Origin: Austropuccinia psidii
Lineage: Eukaryota; Basidiomycota; Pucciniomycetes; Pucciniales; Sphaerophragmiaceae
Length of the DNA stretch: 64,000 bases
Assembly (NCBI GenBank): GCA_023105745.1
Contig: JALGQZ010000009.1
Location: 39,799,359 to 39,863,358, forward strand
Direction: 5' to 3'
Of this stretch, positions 11,606 to 23,849 are shown piece by piece (the stretch's first letter is position 1; the number at the start of each line of letters is the position of its first letter). The notes beneath the pieces are model-generated. The model was not told where the DNA came from. It was given only the letters and a program-made list of their open reading frames with translations, and searched no databases. The position numbers and the translations under genes are program-made.

Positions 11606-12308
11606 TTATATCAATTAGCTCATAATTTCTTTTCATTCTTTTATCATTTTCATTCTTTCATTCATTGAAATTATGACTCTTTAATGCTTATGAACTTAAT
11701 GATTCTTTGTCACTTCTCAATTTTCTCTCATTCATTCTTCATTCTTGAAAATTGATAACTGACCCACTTTTTATTTTATTTCTTATTTGTCTTCTTTTTA
11801 ACTCTCAATTTCAAATCATCAAATCTCATTCCAATCATAATTTAGGTATCTTTTTATTTTTGATTCTCAAATTGCTCATCAGATCAATTCAGACACCTTC
11901 TTCACATCAAGATTCATTTTGATTATTTCTTCAAGCATTTTTATTTTTAAGGAAGAATTCACTTCATATTGATTTGACATAATTGACATTGACTTCAAGA
12001 AAATTGATTGACCTAAAGATTTCATTAATTTTGCTGATTACTCACATCAAGAATTTTGACGTAAATTAATTTTGATTCAAGAATTCATTTGATTGACTTA
12101 TCTTCTGCAAGAATTTGATTCTTATTGATTTGATTGACTGATTTATTCACTTCAAGAGCTCATTTGATATTTGATTGATTGACTTACTTGAAGATTCTTA
12201 TTTGATTTATTATTTTCACTTCAAGATTTTATTTGATTGACATCAAGCTCTCACTTTTGATTGCCTCAAGTTATCCATTTGAATCTCGATCCTTATTATT
12301 TTCAATTC
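11606..12308 (+). other. Leader of element A with degenerate TTGATTGAC repeats
   Basis: From the LTR end to the gag ATG the sequence is T/C-rich. At about 11930-12260 it is made of repeated short units such as ttgattgact and caagaattcat. I see no tgg immediately after the LTR, so no standard tRNA primer binding site can be named. Confidence 0.6.
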
Positions 12309-13643
12309 ATGTTTACTCCTGAAATCATTCCTATCCAACATTCACCTCCTGAAAGGCATACCAGATCTCAGGCCAGAACTCAAGCTGTGCTCACTCCAAC
12401 TCCAAGAGCTCCTCTTGACAGCACCCCAGCAGTTCCTCAACTGAGGGTCCAATTAGAAATAGGACCTATTATGGAAGGAGAAGCACTATCCAGGAAGGAA
12501 GGAAGAGGGCCAAGGAGATCAAGCTCATTTTCAGGAGTAGTTGGCAGTTTTCCAGGACTTTCAAGAACCATTCTCAAGGTTCCAGGTAAAGATGATGAAG
12601 AGGAGGAGGGGAATTCTTTGGAAGAGGAAGAGTCTGATGGTACTGAGGCCACTCCTGCTCCTGTGGGGGCACCTCAAGGTACTGGAAGACCAACTCTAGC
12701 CCAGTCTGATCAGCCTGTCTCTCATCAATCTGAACCATCTTTACTGGCCATTATGCAGCAGATGACTCAAATTATGGCCAATCTTCAAGCAGATTCTTCT
12801 TCTGAATCATCAAGACCACCAGCCTTCAAGACCCCATCTATGAAGGCACCAGAATGCTTTGATGGGACTCAGCCCTTCAAAGTCAGAAGCTTTATTCAGT
12901 CTTGTCAATTCATTTTTCATAATGATCTGGCAAATTTCTCTCAAGACAGGAAGAAAGTTCTTTATGCCACTTCATTTCTTATTGGCAGGGCTGAAAAATG
13001 GATTGAGCCTTATCTTTCCAATCTCACAAACCAAGACCCAAGATACCTTCTCAACTCTTGGAAATTATTTGAATCTCAACCCTTCATTTTGTTTGGTGAC
13101 CCAAATGAAGTCAGAAAAGCTGAAGCAGAGTTGGATTCTTTGAGAATGAAAGAAGGTGGGCATGTATCTTTATACATTGCTTATTTTGGAAGCTTAGTGT
13201 CAAGAATCAGGGATTGGGGTGAAAAGGCTCTCATTTATCATTTCAGGGGAGGGTTGGCCTCCAGGATTCTGGATCAATTGGCCTCCCATCCTTCAAATAT
13301 TGATTCTCTTAAAGACTTAATGGATATTACCATGGAGCTTGATACCAGGTACCATGAGAGGCAAAAGGAGAAGAATCATCATCAAGAGAATAAGCCTGAA
13401 GCCTCAAAGTCAAACTCTTCCCATCCTCAAAACTCTTCAAGTTCAACTCAGAAGAGGGACAACCCCATTCTTCTTTGTTGAATAAAGACTTCAAGTTAAT
13501 GAATTCTGAAAAAAGAAAGAAGAATCAAGGAGGGCTTATGTACCGATTGTGGTGGGAAGCATAGTCTTGAGTCCTGTTTCAAAAGGCCTCAAAACAAGCA
13601 TCCCCAATCCTCCGGCAATTTTCTCAGCCAGGGAAAAGCCTGA
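12309..13643 (+). pseudogene. gag: Element A gag
   Basis: The start is the ATG at 12309 (MFTPEIIP). The open stretch at 12261 begins at a TTG and is less likely. The N-terminal part is Pro/Ser/acidic. From about 12840 a retrotransposon capsid region follows (PECFDGTQPFKVRSF, later AEKWIEPYL). The frame meets a TGA at 13479 and two more stops near 13497-13502. It then continues in the same frame to a zinc knuckle CTDCGGKHSLESC (13539-13577), which has three residues rather than four before the His. Gag forms the virus-like particle and binds the RNA. The stops remove the knuckle from the product. Confidence 0.88.
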
Positions 13644-14655
13644 GTGAAGATCATATTGTGTTCAATGGTCTTCACTGTTTTCCTTCAAGAGCACAATTGG
13701 GCATTCTGAATACTGGTGTCAAGAATTCTCTAAAGTTTTTTGTCTTTTCTTCTCTTGCTGATGTGTTTTACAGTATTCTCATTGATTCTGGTGCTACAAA
13801 CTCATTTATTGCAAAGAGGTTTGTTAACAAGTACTCATTGACCATGTCAGAACTCCCAGAGAAGATTCCTCTTATTATTTTGGACTTCTCTGAGTCCCCT
13901 TCTTTATTTGTGACTCACCATACTAAATATATGGTTGAGCTCCCTTCCTTCCCAAGCTTTGAATGGGACTTTTTAGTAATTGATACTCCCAAGGGAGAAT
14001 ACCTCATATTGGGCTTTGACTTTCTCAATCATTTTAATCCATCTATTGATTGGAAGCAAGGGCTCATCACCTTTAATGTTGATCAAAAGGACTATTATGA
14101 TCCTTCTAATTCTTTCAGTAATGACTTTTCTTCTGCCAAATCATGTGCAGCTCTGGTTGGTGATTCTAGAACACCATCAATTCCATCTTCTGTCCATATT
14201 CCTTCCCTTAATTCCCATCAGTCATTACTATCATCTAGAGATGGAGTCTTCAAAGAGATTCAAGATTTTAAAGAAGATAATTCTGTATCTTCACTTCATC
14301 TCTTCTTTGGGAATATGGACCTTCCTCCTTCATCTTATCATGACTCCCTGGAGGAGTTGTGGGATGAAGAGGAAGAGCCAGAAGAAATAAAAACCATGAT
14401 GAAGGTTGTTCCTTCTGTTTATCACCAGTATTTGGATGTATTATTCAAGGTGAAAGCAGAGAAACTTCCTCCTCACTGTGCCTGTGATCATCATATAAAG
14501 CTGGAGGGGTCTCTACCCCCAGTTGGGGTGATCTACTCTTTATCAAACCAAGAGTCAGGTACACTCAGGGCCTACATTTCAGAGAATGTAGAGAAAGTTT
14601 TCATCCAGCCAAGCTCCTCTTCAACAGGAGCACCTGTCCTCTTTGTCAAAAAGAG
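13643..14655 (+). pseudogene. pol: Element A aspartic protease and start of reverse transcriptase
   Basis: The frame overlaps the end of gag. The retroviral-type protease motif LIDSGATNSFI lies at about 13780-13812 and ILGFDFL further on, as in Ty3/Gypsy proteases that process Gag-Pol. The RT N-terminal part follows (SSSSTGAPVLFVKK, about 14611-14652). A frameshift at about 14655 moves the reading by one base. No ATG is needed if Pol is made by frameshifting from Gag. Confidence 0.88.
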
Positions 14656-15279
14656 GAAGATAGTGGCCTCTGTTTGTGTGTTGATTACCGCAAACTCAAT
14701 GCTGTTACTAGGAAGAAGAAATATCCTGTTCCTCCTATGAATCAGCTTTTCAATGTTTTTAATGGTTCTTCTATCTTCTCCAAAATTGATTTTCGTGGTG
14801 CATATAACCTGCTCAGAATCAAGGAGGGTGATGAACATTTGACAGCTTTTAGAACAAAATATGGCAGTTTTGAGTACTTGGTTATGCCTTTTGGGCTAAC
14901 CAATGATCCTGCCTCCTTTCAAAATCTTGTCAGTGATATCTTCCAAGATCTTCTTGATGTTTATATTGTGGCTTATTTGGATGACATTATGGTCTTTTCC
15001 AAATCTGAGGAAGAACATGTCACTCATGTGTCCACTGTTCCTTCCAGACGCAGAGCCAATAACATCTTTGCTAAGGCTTCAAAGTTCCTTTTTCAGGTTT
15101 CTAGTGTAGAATATCTTGGTTATGTTGTTTCTTCTGAAGGCCTCAAGATGGACCAAGAAAACGTCCAGCAGATTCTCAACTGGCCTCCTCCAAGAAACCT
15201 CAAGGCTCTTCAATCATTCCTTGGCTTTGCCAGTTTCTACTGCCATTTCATCAAGAATTATTCAAAGAATATCAGTTAA
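14656..15279 (+). pseudogene. pol: Element A reverse transcriptase
   Basis: Motifs in order: LCVDYRKLNAVT, FSKIDFRGAYNLLRI, FEYLVMPFGLTNDPASFQ, then the catalytic YLDDIMVF at about 14973-14996, and YLGYVVSSEGLKMD in the thumb. All are typical of Ty3/Gypsy RT. The consensus F-G-L-T-N-A-P has an Asp in place of the Ala. An in-frame TAA ends this piece at 15277-15279. Confidence 0.93.
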
Positions 15280-15783
15280 CTCAACAGTTTCCTCAAGAAA
15301 TATTCCTGTTTCCCCCTCAATGAGGAAGCTCTCAGTCAGTTTCACCACCACTCCAATCCTTCTCTACCCACCATTGTAGAGACCGATGCATCCGATTATG
15401 CCTTGGGTTCTGTACTGAGTCAGGTTTCTGACTCAGGAAAACATACCATTGCATTCAACAGCTGCAAGCCTATACCAGCTGAGCTCAACTATGAGATTCA
15501 TGACAAGGAACTCCTTGGCATAGTCTGGGCTCTCAAGTGCTGGAGGGCTTTTCTTCTGTCTCTTTCTTCCCCTTTTGAAGTCCTCACCGATCACACTTCT
15601 CTTCAATACTTCATGTCTTCAAAATTTCTTACTTGCCTTCAAGCCCACTGGGCTGAATTCCTTTCTGAATTTCATTTCTAAATCACTTACTGCCCTGGCT
15701 GCCTAGCTACTCTTCCGGACGCCTTATCACGTTGGGACAATGTTTATCTGGAGAGGGGGGAGGATTTCATCAGCAAGAATACA
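15280..15783 (+). pseudogene. pol: Element A RNase H
   Basis: The same frame continues past the TAA. TDASDYALGSVLS (about 15382-15420) holds the first catalytic Asp, YEIHDKELLGIVWALK the catalytic Glu, and VLTDHTSLQYF the next Asp. An in-frame TAA lies at 15679-15681, after which the frame continues with LPDALSRWD. RNase H removes the RNA strand during reverse transcription. Confidence 0.9.
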
Positions 15784-17104
15784 ATGAATTTTCAACAACT
15801 CATTAAGCAAGATGAAGTTCAACCCTCAAGATATTTTGCAGTCAAGGTGGAATCTTTTTCAAATTTGATTGAATCAAGGCAGAAGAAGTTATGGAAAGAT
15901 TCTCAGTACAAAAGTATCCCTCAGGAATTGGGCAAAGGTAAATCTGTTCAGGATTATTCTCTTGATTCATCTTCCCAACTTCTTTTATTCAAAGTTTGGT
16001 GGTGGTCCAAAATGACCCCAAAATCCAGCTCAGCATTATTCAAAAGCGTCATATCTCTCCTCTAGCTAGACACCTCGGCCAAGAGAAGACTCTCAAACTT
16101 GTCAAGCAGGATTTCAACTGGTCCAGAATGACTCAATTTATCAAGGATTATGTCTCATCCTGTCAACAGTGTTCAAGAAACAAGAATATTCATCATAAGA
16201 AGTTTGGACTACTCAAACCTCTCCCAATTCCAAATGGTCCTTGGATTTGTCTTTCAATGAGCTTCATCACTCAATTGCCATTACCCAACTCATTTGACTC
16301 AATCCTTGTCATAGTGGACAGATTCTCAAAAATGGTAGTTTTCATTCCAACAATGTCTTCCATCACTTCACTAGATTTGACCCATTTGTTCATAAAGAAT
16401 ATTTCCTCAAAGCATGGCCTTCCTTCAAGCATTGTTAGTGATGGAGGTTCTCTTTTTGTTTCTTTCTTCTGGACCAATCTTTGTCAGAAGCTCAAGATAT
16501 CAATAGATATTTCAACTGCTTACCATCCACAAACTGATGGACAGACAGAGAGGGTAAATCAGATACTAGAACAGTATCTTCAGATGTATTTCAGCTATCA
16601 TCAAGATGATTGGAACACCTGGCTCCCTCTGGCTGAATTTTCCTACAATAATTCTGACCACTCTTCAGTTAAGCAATCGCCATTTTTCACTGTTTATGGA
16701 AGAGATCCACAATTTGATTCAGTTCACATCACTCAAGACAATCCTGCTGGAAAGTTATCAAAAAAATCCAATCAGTACAGCAAGATGTCAAGATAGAACT
16801 TGAAGCTGACATAAACTGGTTCAAGAGGTATGAAGATAAAAGTAGAGCAGGTCCACCTGATTTCAATACTGGTGACATGGTATGGCTTTCCTCCAAGAAC
16901 ATCAAATAAAGTAGACCCACCAAAAAAACTGTCTGAAAAATGGCTGGGTACATTTCCAATCTTGAAGGAATTAAGTACTCATGCTTACCACCTCAATGGA
17001 AATCCATCCACACAGTCTTCCATATTTCCCTTTTGAAACCAGTCAAGACATCAACAATCCCAAATCGGCATCAAGAGCCTCCTCCTCCAATCATCATTGA
17101 ATAA
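15784..17104 (+). pseudogene. pol: Element A integrase
   Basis: The HHCC zinc-binding module is visible (RHISPLARHLGQEKT, then CQQC), followed by the core. The second Asp is in IVSDGGSLF (GAT at 16440) and the Glu in TDGQTERVNQ (GAG at 16548), with the standard 35-residue spacing. The first Asp, expected in an M-D-F motif, is Ser (AGC at 16260-16262). Frameshifts occur near 15995 and at an A run near 16758; an in-frame TAA follows in the C-terminal part near 16906. Integrase joins the cDNA to the chromosome; this copy would be inactive. Confidence 0.9.
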
Positions 17105-17311
17105 GAAGAGGAGTGGGAAGTCTCTCAAATACTGGATTCAAAGCTCAAGAGGGGAAAATTATGGTATCTGGTGGAATGGAAACGTTTCAGTCAAGACTCA
17201 GAAAGATCCACTTGGGAACCAACTGAAAACCTGAAGAATTGTCCTGAACTGGTCAAAGATTTTCATTCTTTATATCCTGACAAGCCAGGACCCAATTCTT
17301 CAAAAGCTTGA
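17105..17311 (+). pseudogene. Element A chromodomain
   Basis: This 69-codon open stretch, bounded by stops, encodes LWYLVEWKRFSQDSER followed by STWEPTENL. That is the aromatic-cage pattern of a chromodomain. In chromoviruses this integrase tail reads histone methyl marks and directs insertion to heterochromatin. It was probably continuous with the integrase before frame-breaking changes. Confidence 0.85.
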
Positions 17312-18081
17312 TTCTTTAGGTGCTTGGTGGGGAGAGGAATTACCAAACATAAGTCCCACTCCTGGTATGCACCTTTAGGATTATTCTACTCTTCTTTGTT
17401 GTAAGAATCACCTTGGCCACTCTGTGAGAACTTTGCAATTTGGACACAGATCTTTGGCCTGGCTTCAACATTAATTCCAATTTATGGCCATTTACACTTA
17501 GGCAAATGGACCATTCCTTTTCTGATTTCCTTTCCAAGACATTATACATTCAACACATTCCTTTAACAAGATTTTTCTTCATTTATGGCACTGGCGGGAG
17601 TAGTGACTACCAAAAGTGAGTTCGTCTCCTGGTGTGCACTTCCCTGAGGGGTCTACAATCTTTCAAAACATCACCTTGGCCACTCTGTGAGCACCTGGCA
17701 TCAAATTCTGTTTTTCAGGTCCTTGGCCACTTTCAAAATCAACCGTCAAAATCTGTGATGAAGATTGGAATCCTCCTCAAAATTTTCTTTCCCTTTTTGT
17801 TCTTTATTTCTTTCTTTATTCTTTATTTTCTTTCATTTTCTTTCATTCTATTTCCTTAATATTTTCTTTATTACGATCAATAATGCCAAAATGAATCTGT
17901 CAACACTTTCAAAGCCAAATGCCAACAGAAGACCAATTTAACCCCATCTCATATGCCATCATCAGTATCAGTTCAAAATTTGCCTTTCAAGAATCAATAC
18001 CTCTGGAATCCCTACACCAATTCCATCTTAACAGCCTCAACAGGCTCTTACCTTATCTTGGTGCTCAGGAGCTCACCATTC
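17312..18081 (+). other. 3' untranslated region of element A with an internal duplication
   Basis: There is no supported gene. Two related blocks of about 80 bp (about 17345-17430 and 17612-17693) share ctcctggtrtgcac and the identical 20-mer caccttggccactctgtgag (17409-17428 and 17672-17691). Confidence 0.7.
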
Positions 18082-18096
18082 AAGGTAGGGGGGTAC
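18082..18096 (+). promoter_or_regulatory. Polypurine tract of element A
   Basis: The purine run aaggtaggggggtac directly precedes the 3' LTR, where plus-strand DNA synthesis is primed. Confidence 0.85.
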
Positions 18097-19628
18097 TGTC
18101 GCAACCACAAGGAATGACCCCCCTTCATCGGTGTTGCGGCAATCCAGCCTGGAACCAAGTTGGGGCCAATTGGCCACACCATATCGTTTATGGCCAATTG
18201 GCCCCCTGGCCTTTCTGGCGAATTTCCATATCTCTAACCCTCAGGCCTCTATCTTTGTTTTTGGGCCTGGGGGTGCCCTTTTGTCTCCTAGGGGGCTCCG
18301 GGCCCCCTAGCCACAACCATAATCCTTGGGCCACCCCCTTTCATTAGGGGGTCTAGGGCCTAAATGGCCTTTTTGGGCCATTGAGGCCCCCTACGGCCTC
18401 TATGACCCACCGTCCGTGGGCCAATAAGACCTCTTTTGCCCTAATCCAATGAGGCCAAAAGGGGCCAAAGGGGGAAGCTCACTAGCCCCCAAGGCCAGGT
18501 GGGTCCCAAATCACAATTGGGCCCACCTGAGCCATTCTTGGCCATAAAGACCCTCAGCACCACTTTTCAGCCCAAGGCCTCTGGTAACCACCAAAGGCCA
18601 CCAGATCAACTCAGCTCAGTCCTTCCCCCAACTTAAGGGGGATTCCTCCCATTCCTCCATGCAACCCGTACTCAAGTTTGCAGGAGTGGTGCATATATGG
18701 TATTATATACCATTATGCACAATTTTTACTCAGCAATTCAATGGTGATGCATTCAGGACCAAATTCCATGATTCCAAATAAAGGTTCAAAAATCCAACAC
18801 CCATTTCAAAGGAGGACTCTTCAGCTCATCAGTCTGGCAATCCATGGTGGCTATCAGAAGACTATTCAAGGACCCCAACCACCTGGCCCTGCAGGAGTTG
18901 GGTTGGCAATTATTTCAGAATTATTCCAAGGGCCATTCTCAGAGGTTATTCATCATTAAATAAGTTGTCAAGGCAGAAAGTACTTCAATACTCCTTGGAC
19001 AACTCAATTGGTCCATAAAGGCAGCAATCAATTCTACCTGTATGTCCTTGGCCCAATCAGGCCAATTCATATTACACTGTGAGAATTCAATCACACAGCT
19101 AAATTCGCAAGATGGCCAGAACTGTATTGACCCAATTCAGACAATACAGCCAAATGATTCACCTTCCAGGATAAGCCTCTCAATTTTTCACATATACTGG
19201 CCACCTTTCATCACCTGGGGACTTTTTCCCTAGTATATTGGATTGATTTTTATCTTTATTTTTCTTTTCATTTATGAAAGTAAATACTGATATTCTTAAG
19301 TCAGTCATTCACACCTTTATTCTTTTCCTGTCAGTGGATATTGGTGGTCATATCCTTTACTAATTCCATTTCCTTTTCTGGCAGGTTGAAACAGTGAATT
19401 GGGGATTCAATTGGTTGGCTTCTTGGATTTTGGGTTTCTTATTTCTCTGGCCATTGGCTTCACTTACTCTTTCTTATATTTGACATACTTGTCCTTATTC
19501 TTACTCTTATCCTTCTTAAAGAAATTCATTCTTCTTTATCTCTTTTATCCTTTTGGAGCCTTCCAAGTGAGTTCTTGATTCCTGAGTGCCAGGCCACTTT
19601 TGTTTTCTGTACAAGAGCCCCTGTGATA
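18097..19628 (+). repeat. 3' LTR of element A
   Basis: It starts tgtcgcaacc and ends ctgtgata. It lacks about 100 bp present in the 5' LTR near 10000-10120. It keeps CpG at places where the 5' copy has CA, for example tgtcgc against tgtcac and gttgcggc against gttgcagc. Confidence 0.93.
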
Positions 19629-19633
19629 AGTTT

Positions 19634-21063
19634 GGAGTTATGAAAATGAGAATATTTCCAAGTCAAACATATCAAAGTTGTTTCATTTCAAGCATAAGAA
19701 AGCTCAAATCAATTACAAATAAAACTTCAAATATTAGTTCTTTTCATCATTTAAGGGTAATAGTGGTTTATTTTATTTTAAAAGATCAATTTTAGGCCAA
19801 TATGAATCTATGAAATAGGACAGAGAATTTGAGGCTTTCTCACTCACCTGAGACTATCCCAATTGTGTGCTACTTTGGAAAAAACAACTCCATTTTCTCA
19901 TAATTCAAATTCTAATCTTTGCAATACCTGAAATTCAATTTTTTCAAGTTTGAACAATGGGAGGAACCAAAAATTTAATTTAAAGAATTAAGTTCTGAAA
20001 ACCAGCTGAAAATTAGAAAAGCTCTTCTATCATTTTATTTTCAATCTTTTCTCTTCACAGTGTTGAAATTCAACTTTTTATGGCCAGGGGTGAAATCCAA
20101 CACAAGATTCATGATACTTATAATAAATTTCCTTGGAAGTTCAAAAAAATATAAATCCATTGAGTGAAGTATTATACTTATCCTTTTATATAAGAAAATA
20201 ACAATAATTTAATAAAATTTATTCTTTTATTGACAGAAAACAATGTTCAAAATATTTCACCATAAGGTACAATTTTGACAAATACTTGTCTTCATGTAAA
20301 ACAACTTTGTTTTATGAGAAAACAAGTAATTTTGAAAGAGGTTTTTTTTGAAAAATGTCATTTCAAAATGTCATTGAATATCTTAAAAACAGAATTGGGC
20401 CTTTAATTGGCCTATTTGTTAAGAAAATCCAATTTTTAAAGCACATCTCATTTTGAGTAAAATGTGTGTTAGAAGAATTTGTGTAAAAATATGGTATTCA
20501 TGGATGGTTTGGTAGTTACAAAGGACATTTTTTGAGTTGAAAAGAGGAAGATTTTGAAAATAATATATTGGAATATAAATAACCATTTGAATAATCCTTG
20601 GTTTTGATCATCTAGGTTTCATTAAATGAATAGTAATTTATGATATTTAAAATGAAAATTCAGAAAGAATATCTTTTGTAAATGAAAGCGTAACTGTTCA
20701 TAGTCAGTAAAAAAATTACAGGGGACCAAGATGATTATGGAATGAATATGCTTTATTGAGTTCACAAGAGTTAGAAAACAAACCAACAAAAACAATGAAG
20801 AAAGAAAACTGCAAAGAAAAAATAATTGAGCAAGAAAATTAGAAAGGGGGACAAGCACCCTACCTCAGTTTTTCATCCAAGAAATGTAATCCACATGCAT
20901 TATTGAAATCATTTCCTGTTGATAGCTGAGTATATTGTGGAATACTAAGAGAAAATTATTAAAGGGTGATCTGGATTCTGGTATTTACAAGTGACTGAAA
21001 TACATAAAATAAAGGGTTGGGATAACAATTTTCCTTTACTTCCAGAATATCAGAACTTAAGTC
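19634..21063. other. AT-rich stretch without recognisable gene
   Basis: I see no coding motif. The open frames at 20622-20858 and 20959-21219 (minus) are T-rich and show no known domain; the second overlaps the LTR that starts at 21064. Confidence 0.55.
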
Positions 21064-23849
21064 TGTCACAAGGGCTCTGGGGGATAGCAAGAGTGGCTTG
21101 GAACTCAGGAATAAAGAGCTTAGTTTGTGGGCTCTAAATGAATGAGCAAATGAATGAAGGATAAGAGCAAGTACAATTATGAAGGAGATAAGAAAGCAAG
21201 CTAAAGGCCAAAGAGCCAACCAAATAAGTCCTCAATTCACTCTTTCAACCTTCCAGAAAGAACAATGGACTTAGTAAAGGATATGACCACCAATATTCAT
21301 TGACAGGAAAAGAAGAAGGTTCAAATGACTGCCTTATGAATATCAGTGTTGGACTGTGACCCAAAACCAGAGCACAAACATGACAGCCAAAATAACATAA
21401 ACCAATGGTAGAGCATAATGACACTAAAGAGTGACCTGAGCCAAAATGGCTTATAAAGGGATTCAAAGAAATAGGAAATTCAACTCTTTCCAAAGATAAA
21501 ACTCCCATAACAACAGGATAGGGAATGACAGCTATTCAAGCTCAAAGAAAGAACTGAGCATAAACCTCAGTTTTCACCTCTCATATAGAGTAAAGATGGA
21601 GAGGAAGAAATCCATTAAATGGGTTTTCAAATTGAATCTCTCAATCAAGGCCATCTAATGGTACTAGCCAAATTGAGCTAGCATCAAAATTACAAAACGT
21701 ATGGCTAAAAATGAGCCAAATAAGGGTGAGCAAAATATTCAGCTCTCATCTAACTTCTACAGTTTTAGCTTGAGATACCTAACGTAGGGTCTATTTGTAA
21801 AAGCACAATAAGGGGTTTTTGATGTTGCCATCCATTTCCTCATAGATCATCTAGAACAAAAGCTATGGAGCAAACAACCTCAATATAGGACTCATGACAA
21901 ATCCACAATTTGATAATGGAATTTAGAATTGATATAAATTTGCAATATTTAATGCTAGATATACCAAATGAGTACCAAATTTTTAGATCTCATCAAGGGC
22001 TAAGAAACAGCTACTTTCGATCTCTCTATCTTCAAAATTGACAATGGAATTCAGGTTTTAAGATTATGATTCCACACTAGCCAGTATGGGATCTTACTGT
22101 GGGACAGCTGTCCATAAAATTGAATTAACAGCTGATCAATTGAATTAAATTCTTTTTATTTTTTAATTTTTTATAGCATGACAAATAATAGTCATACAGG
22201 AATGGTCTATAAAGATTCTGATGTGTCAGAAGCACCAGAACACACCTGTAAGCTCCATTGGTGAAAACATTCACCCTGAATAGGGTAGAAATAAGAACTT
22301 GTGGCATTAAAGCCACAGCTACACCCAATACCACTCTGTATTGATTGTATATAACCACAAAACAGCCAAAAGTAGTGAGAATATCCAGTCTGCGGTTGTG
22401 TGCAGAGGTAAAAAAACTGCCACTACCCCAGAGAAAGATAAAAGGAGGCTTTTCCTCACCAAAATTCCATCCAACATCCTGTTCTTAGTATTATCATGTG
22501 GTAAAGCTTCTTAAAGAAGCTGTACCCTTAGAATTAAACAGGTATAATTATAACTGTAATTATTGTAAACCAACAGGTGAACACTGCATCCAGGGGTATC
22601 AGTAGCACCCAGCATCACTAAATACTTAGGTATAGACTTTTAAACCATCTTATCATTATTTTATCATCATTATCTTTGTATCACACTCAGAGCTATAGCT
22701 TCTGTTCATCATCGTAAAGCTATATCATAGGGTCAGCCTGATGATAATGATTTAATTCCAATGATGAAAAGAAACCTGCAATAAAAGGGAATGCTGTAGA
22801 TTAATTAACTTGGGAAAAAGCTCCCAGTGGTTGAAAGAGTGGCCAGTATATGTGAAACTTTTGAATACTGATCCTGGAGTATTAAGAACCCAACCGTATA
22901 ATTAATATAAATCTGTATTGACTGTTTTGGGAAAATGAAGCTTGGTCATCTTGAGAAATGAGCTGTGTATTGAATTGACACCAAGGATAAATGAATTAAC
23001 CCAAAAGGGTCAATGCCATACAAGCTGCTTGAATACAGCCTTTATGGATGATTTGAGCTGTCCAAGGAGTGTGGGAGCTCTTGATGTCTTGAAAACTTAT
23101 TTGAGAAATAACAAACTCTTGAAATTGACCTTAAAGAATCATTGGTCAGTATTCCCTTGGAGAAATACTGTTGGGTTGGAAATGACCAATACCTGAAGGG
23201 CCAGGTGATTGGTGTCCTTTAATGGTTGTTTGAGTGTCCCTATGAATCACAAGCTTTAGTCCTTGGAAGAAATCCTTTGGAATGGGTTTGATGGACTGGT
23301 CACTTGAATTCAGATGAAATAAATGAGTATTGAAAGATTTATCATTGAATTCCTTGGGAAAAATGGCGCATAATGGTATATAATAGCACATATGCCCCAT
23401 TCCTGGTTCCTACAGCTCTGGGGAAGGTATTACCTTGTCTTGAGGGGAAAGTATTTTGAAGGTGGATTCCAGAGGCCATGGGACAATTGTCCATTTTGAA
23501 CCTTAGAAGTCAAAAGGCTAAAATTTTTGGCCCATTGGCCAAAGGGGGTCTAAACTTCTCCCCTGTCTACAGACTGTGATTTATAGTCCGCAGGGGGCCT
23601 AAATTGTGCAAGAACCCCTAACGAAAGGGGATAGGAAAGAAGGCATGTTAATGTTGGAAAGGACAATAGGCCCCTGGGAGGCTGAGAACACCCCAGGCCC
23701 AATTCCAGTGGGATGGCCTGGGGGAAGAGGTGATGGAAATTGGCCTAGAGGCCACTAAACACCATAAGGGGGGTCAATTGGCCATAATCGGGTTAATGAA
23801 AAAAATTCCCATAAACAACCACTGGGGGGTATTTACTGCAGTTGTGAGA
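21064..23849 (-). repeat. Solo LTR related to element A, reversed and interrupted
   Basis: The plus strand starts tgtcacaagggctct and ends gttgtgaga. It matches the reverse complement of the element A LTR in order, including gatatgaccaccaat, ctgacaggaaaagaagaa-like sequence and the ggtatataata block at 23368. A B-type LTR (21347-22743) is inserted. No internal coding sequence of A lies next to it, so it is probably a solo LTR. I found no clear target duplication (aagtc against cagta). Confidence 0.75.
21347..22743 (-). repeat. Solo LTR of the B/F type, reversed, nested in the A-type LTR
   Basis: It starts tgttggactgtgaccc. Its reverse complement follows LTR F closely (gaccctatgatatagc, cctgtttaattctaag, aagcctccttttat, ggggtagtgg). 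A-type sequence resumes at about 22749 (ttaattcc), which proves insertion. The flanks atcag and ataat could be a decayed target duplication (3 of 5 bases). Confidence 0.78.

Larger units (their letters stand above)
9907..19628 (+). mobile_element. Element A: Ty3/Gypsy chromovirus, full length
   Basis: Two direct LTRs (9907-11605 and 18097-19628) are flanked by the identical 5-bp duplication agttt at 9902-9906 and 19629-19633. Between them, in order, are gag, protease, reverse transcriptase, RNase H, integrase and a chromodomain, followed by a polypurine tract. The order RT-RNase H-integrase with a C-terminal chromodomain defines chromoviruses. The reading frames hold several stops and frameshifts, so the copy is inactive. 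The LTRs differ by indels and many substitutions, so the insertion is not recent. Confidence 0.95.

Noticed and set aside
11606..11625. tRNA primer site directly after the 5' LTR of element A
   Set aside because: The bases ttatatcaattagctc lack the tgg start and match no tRNA end I can name.
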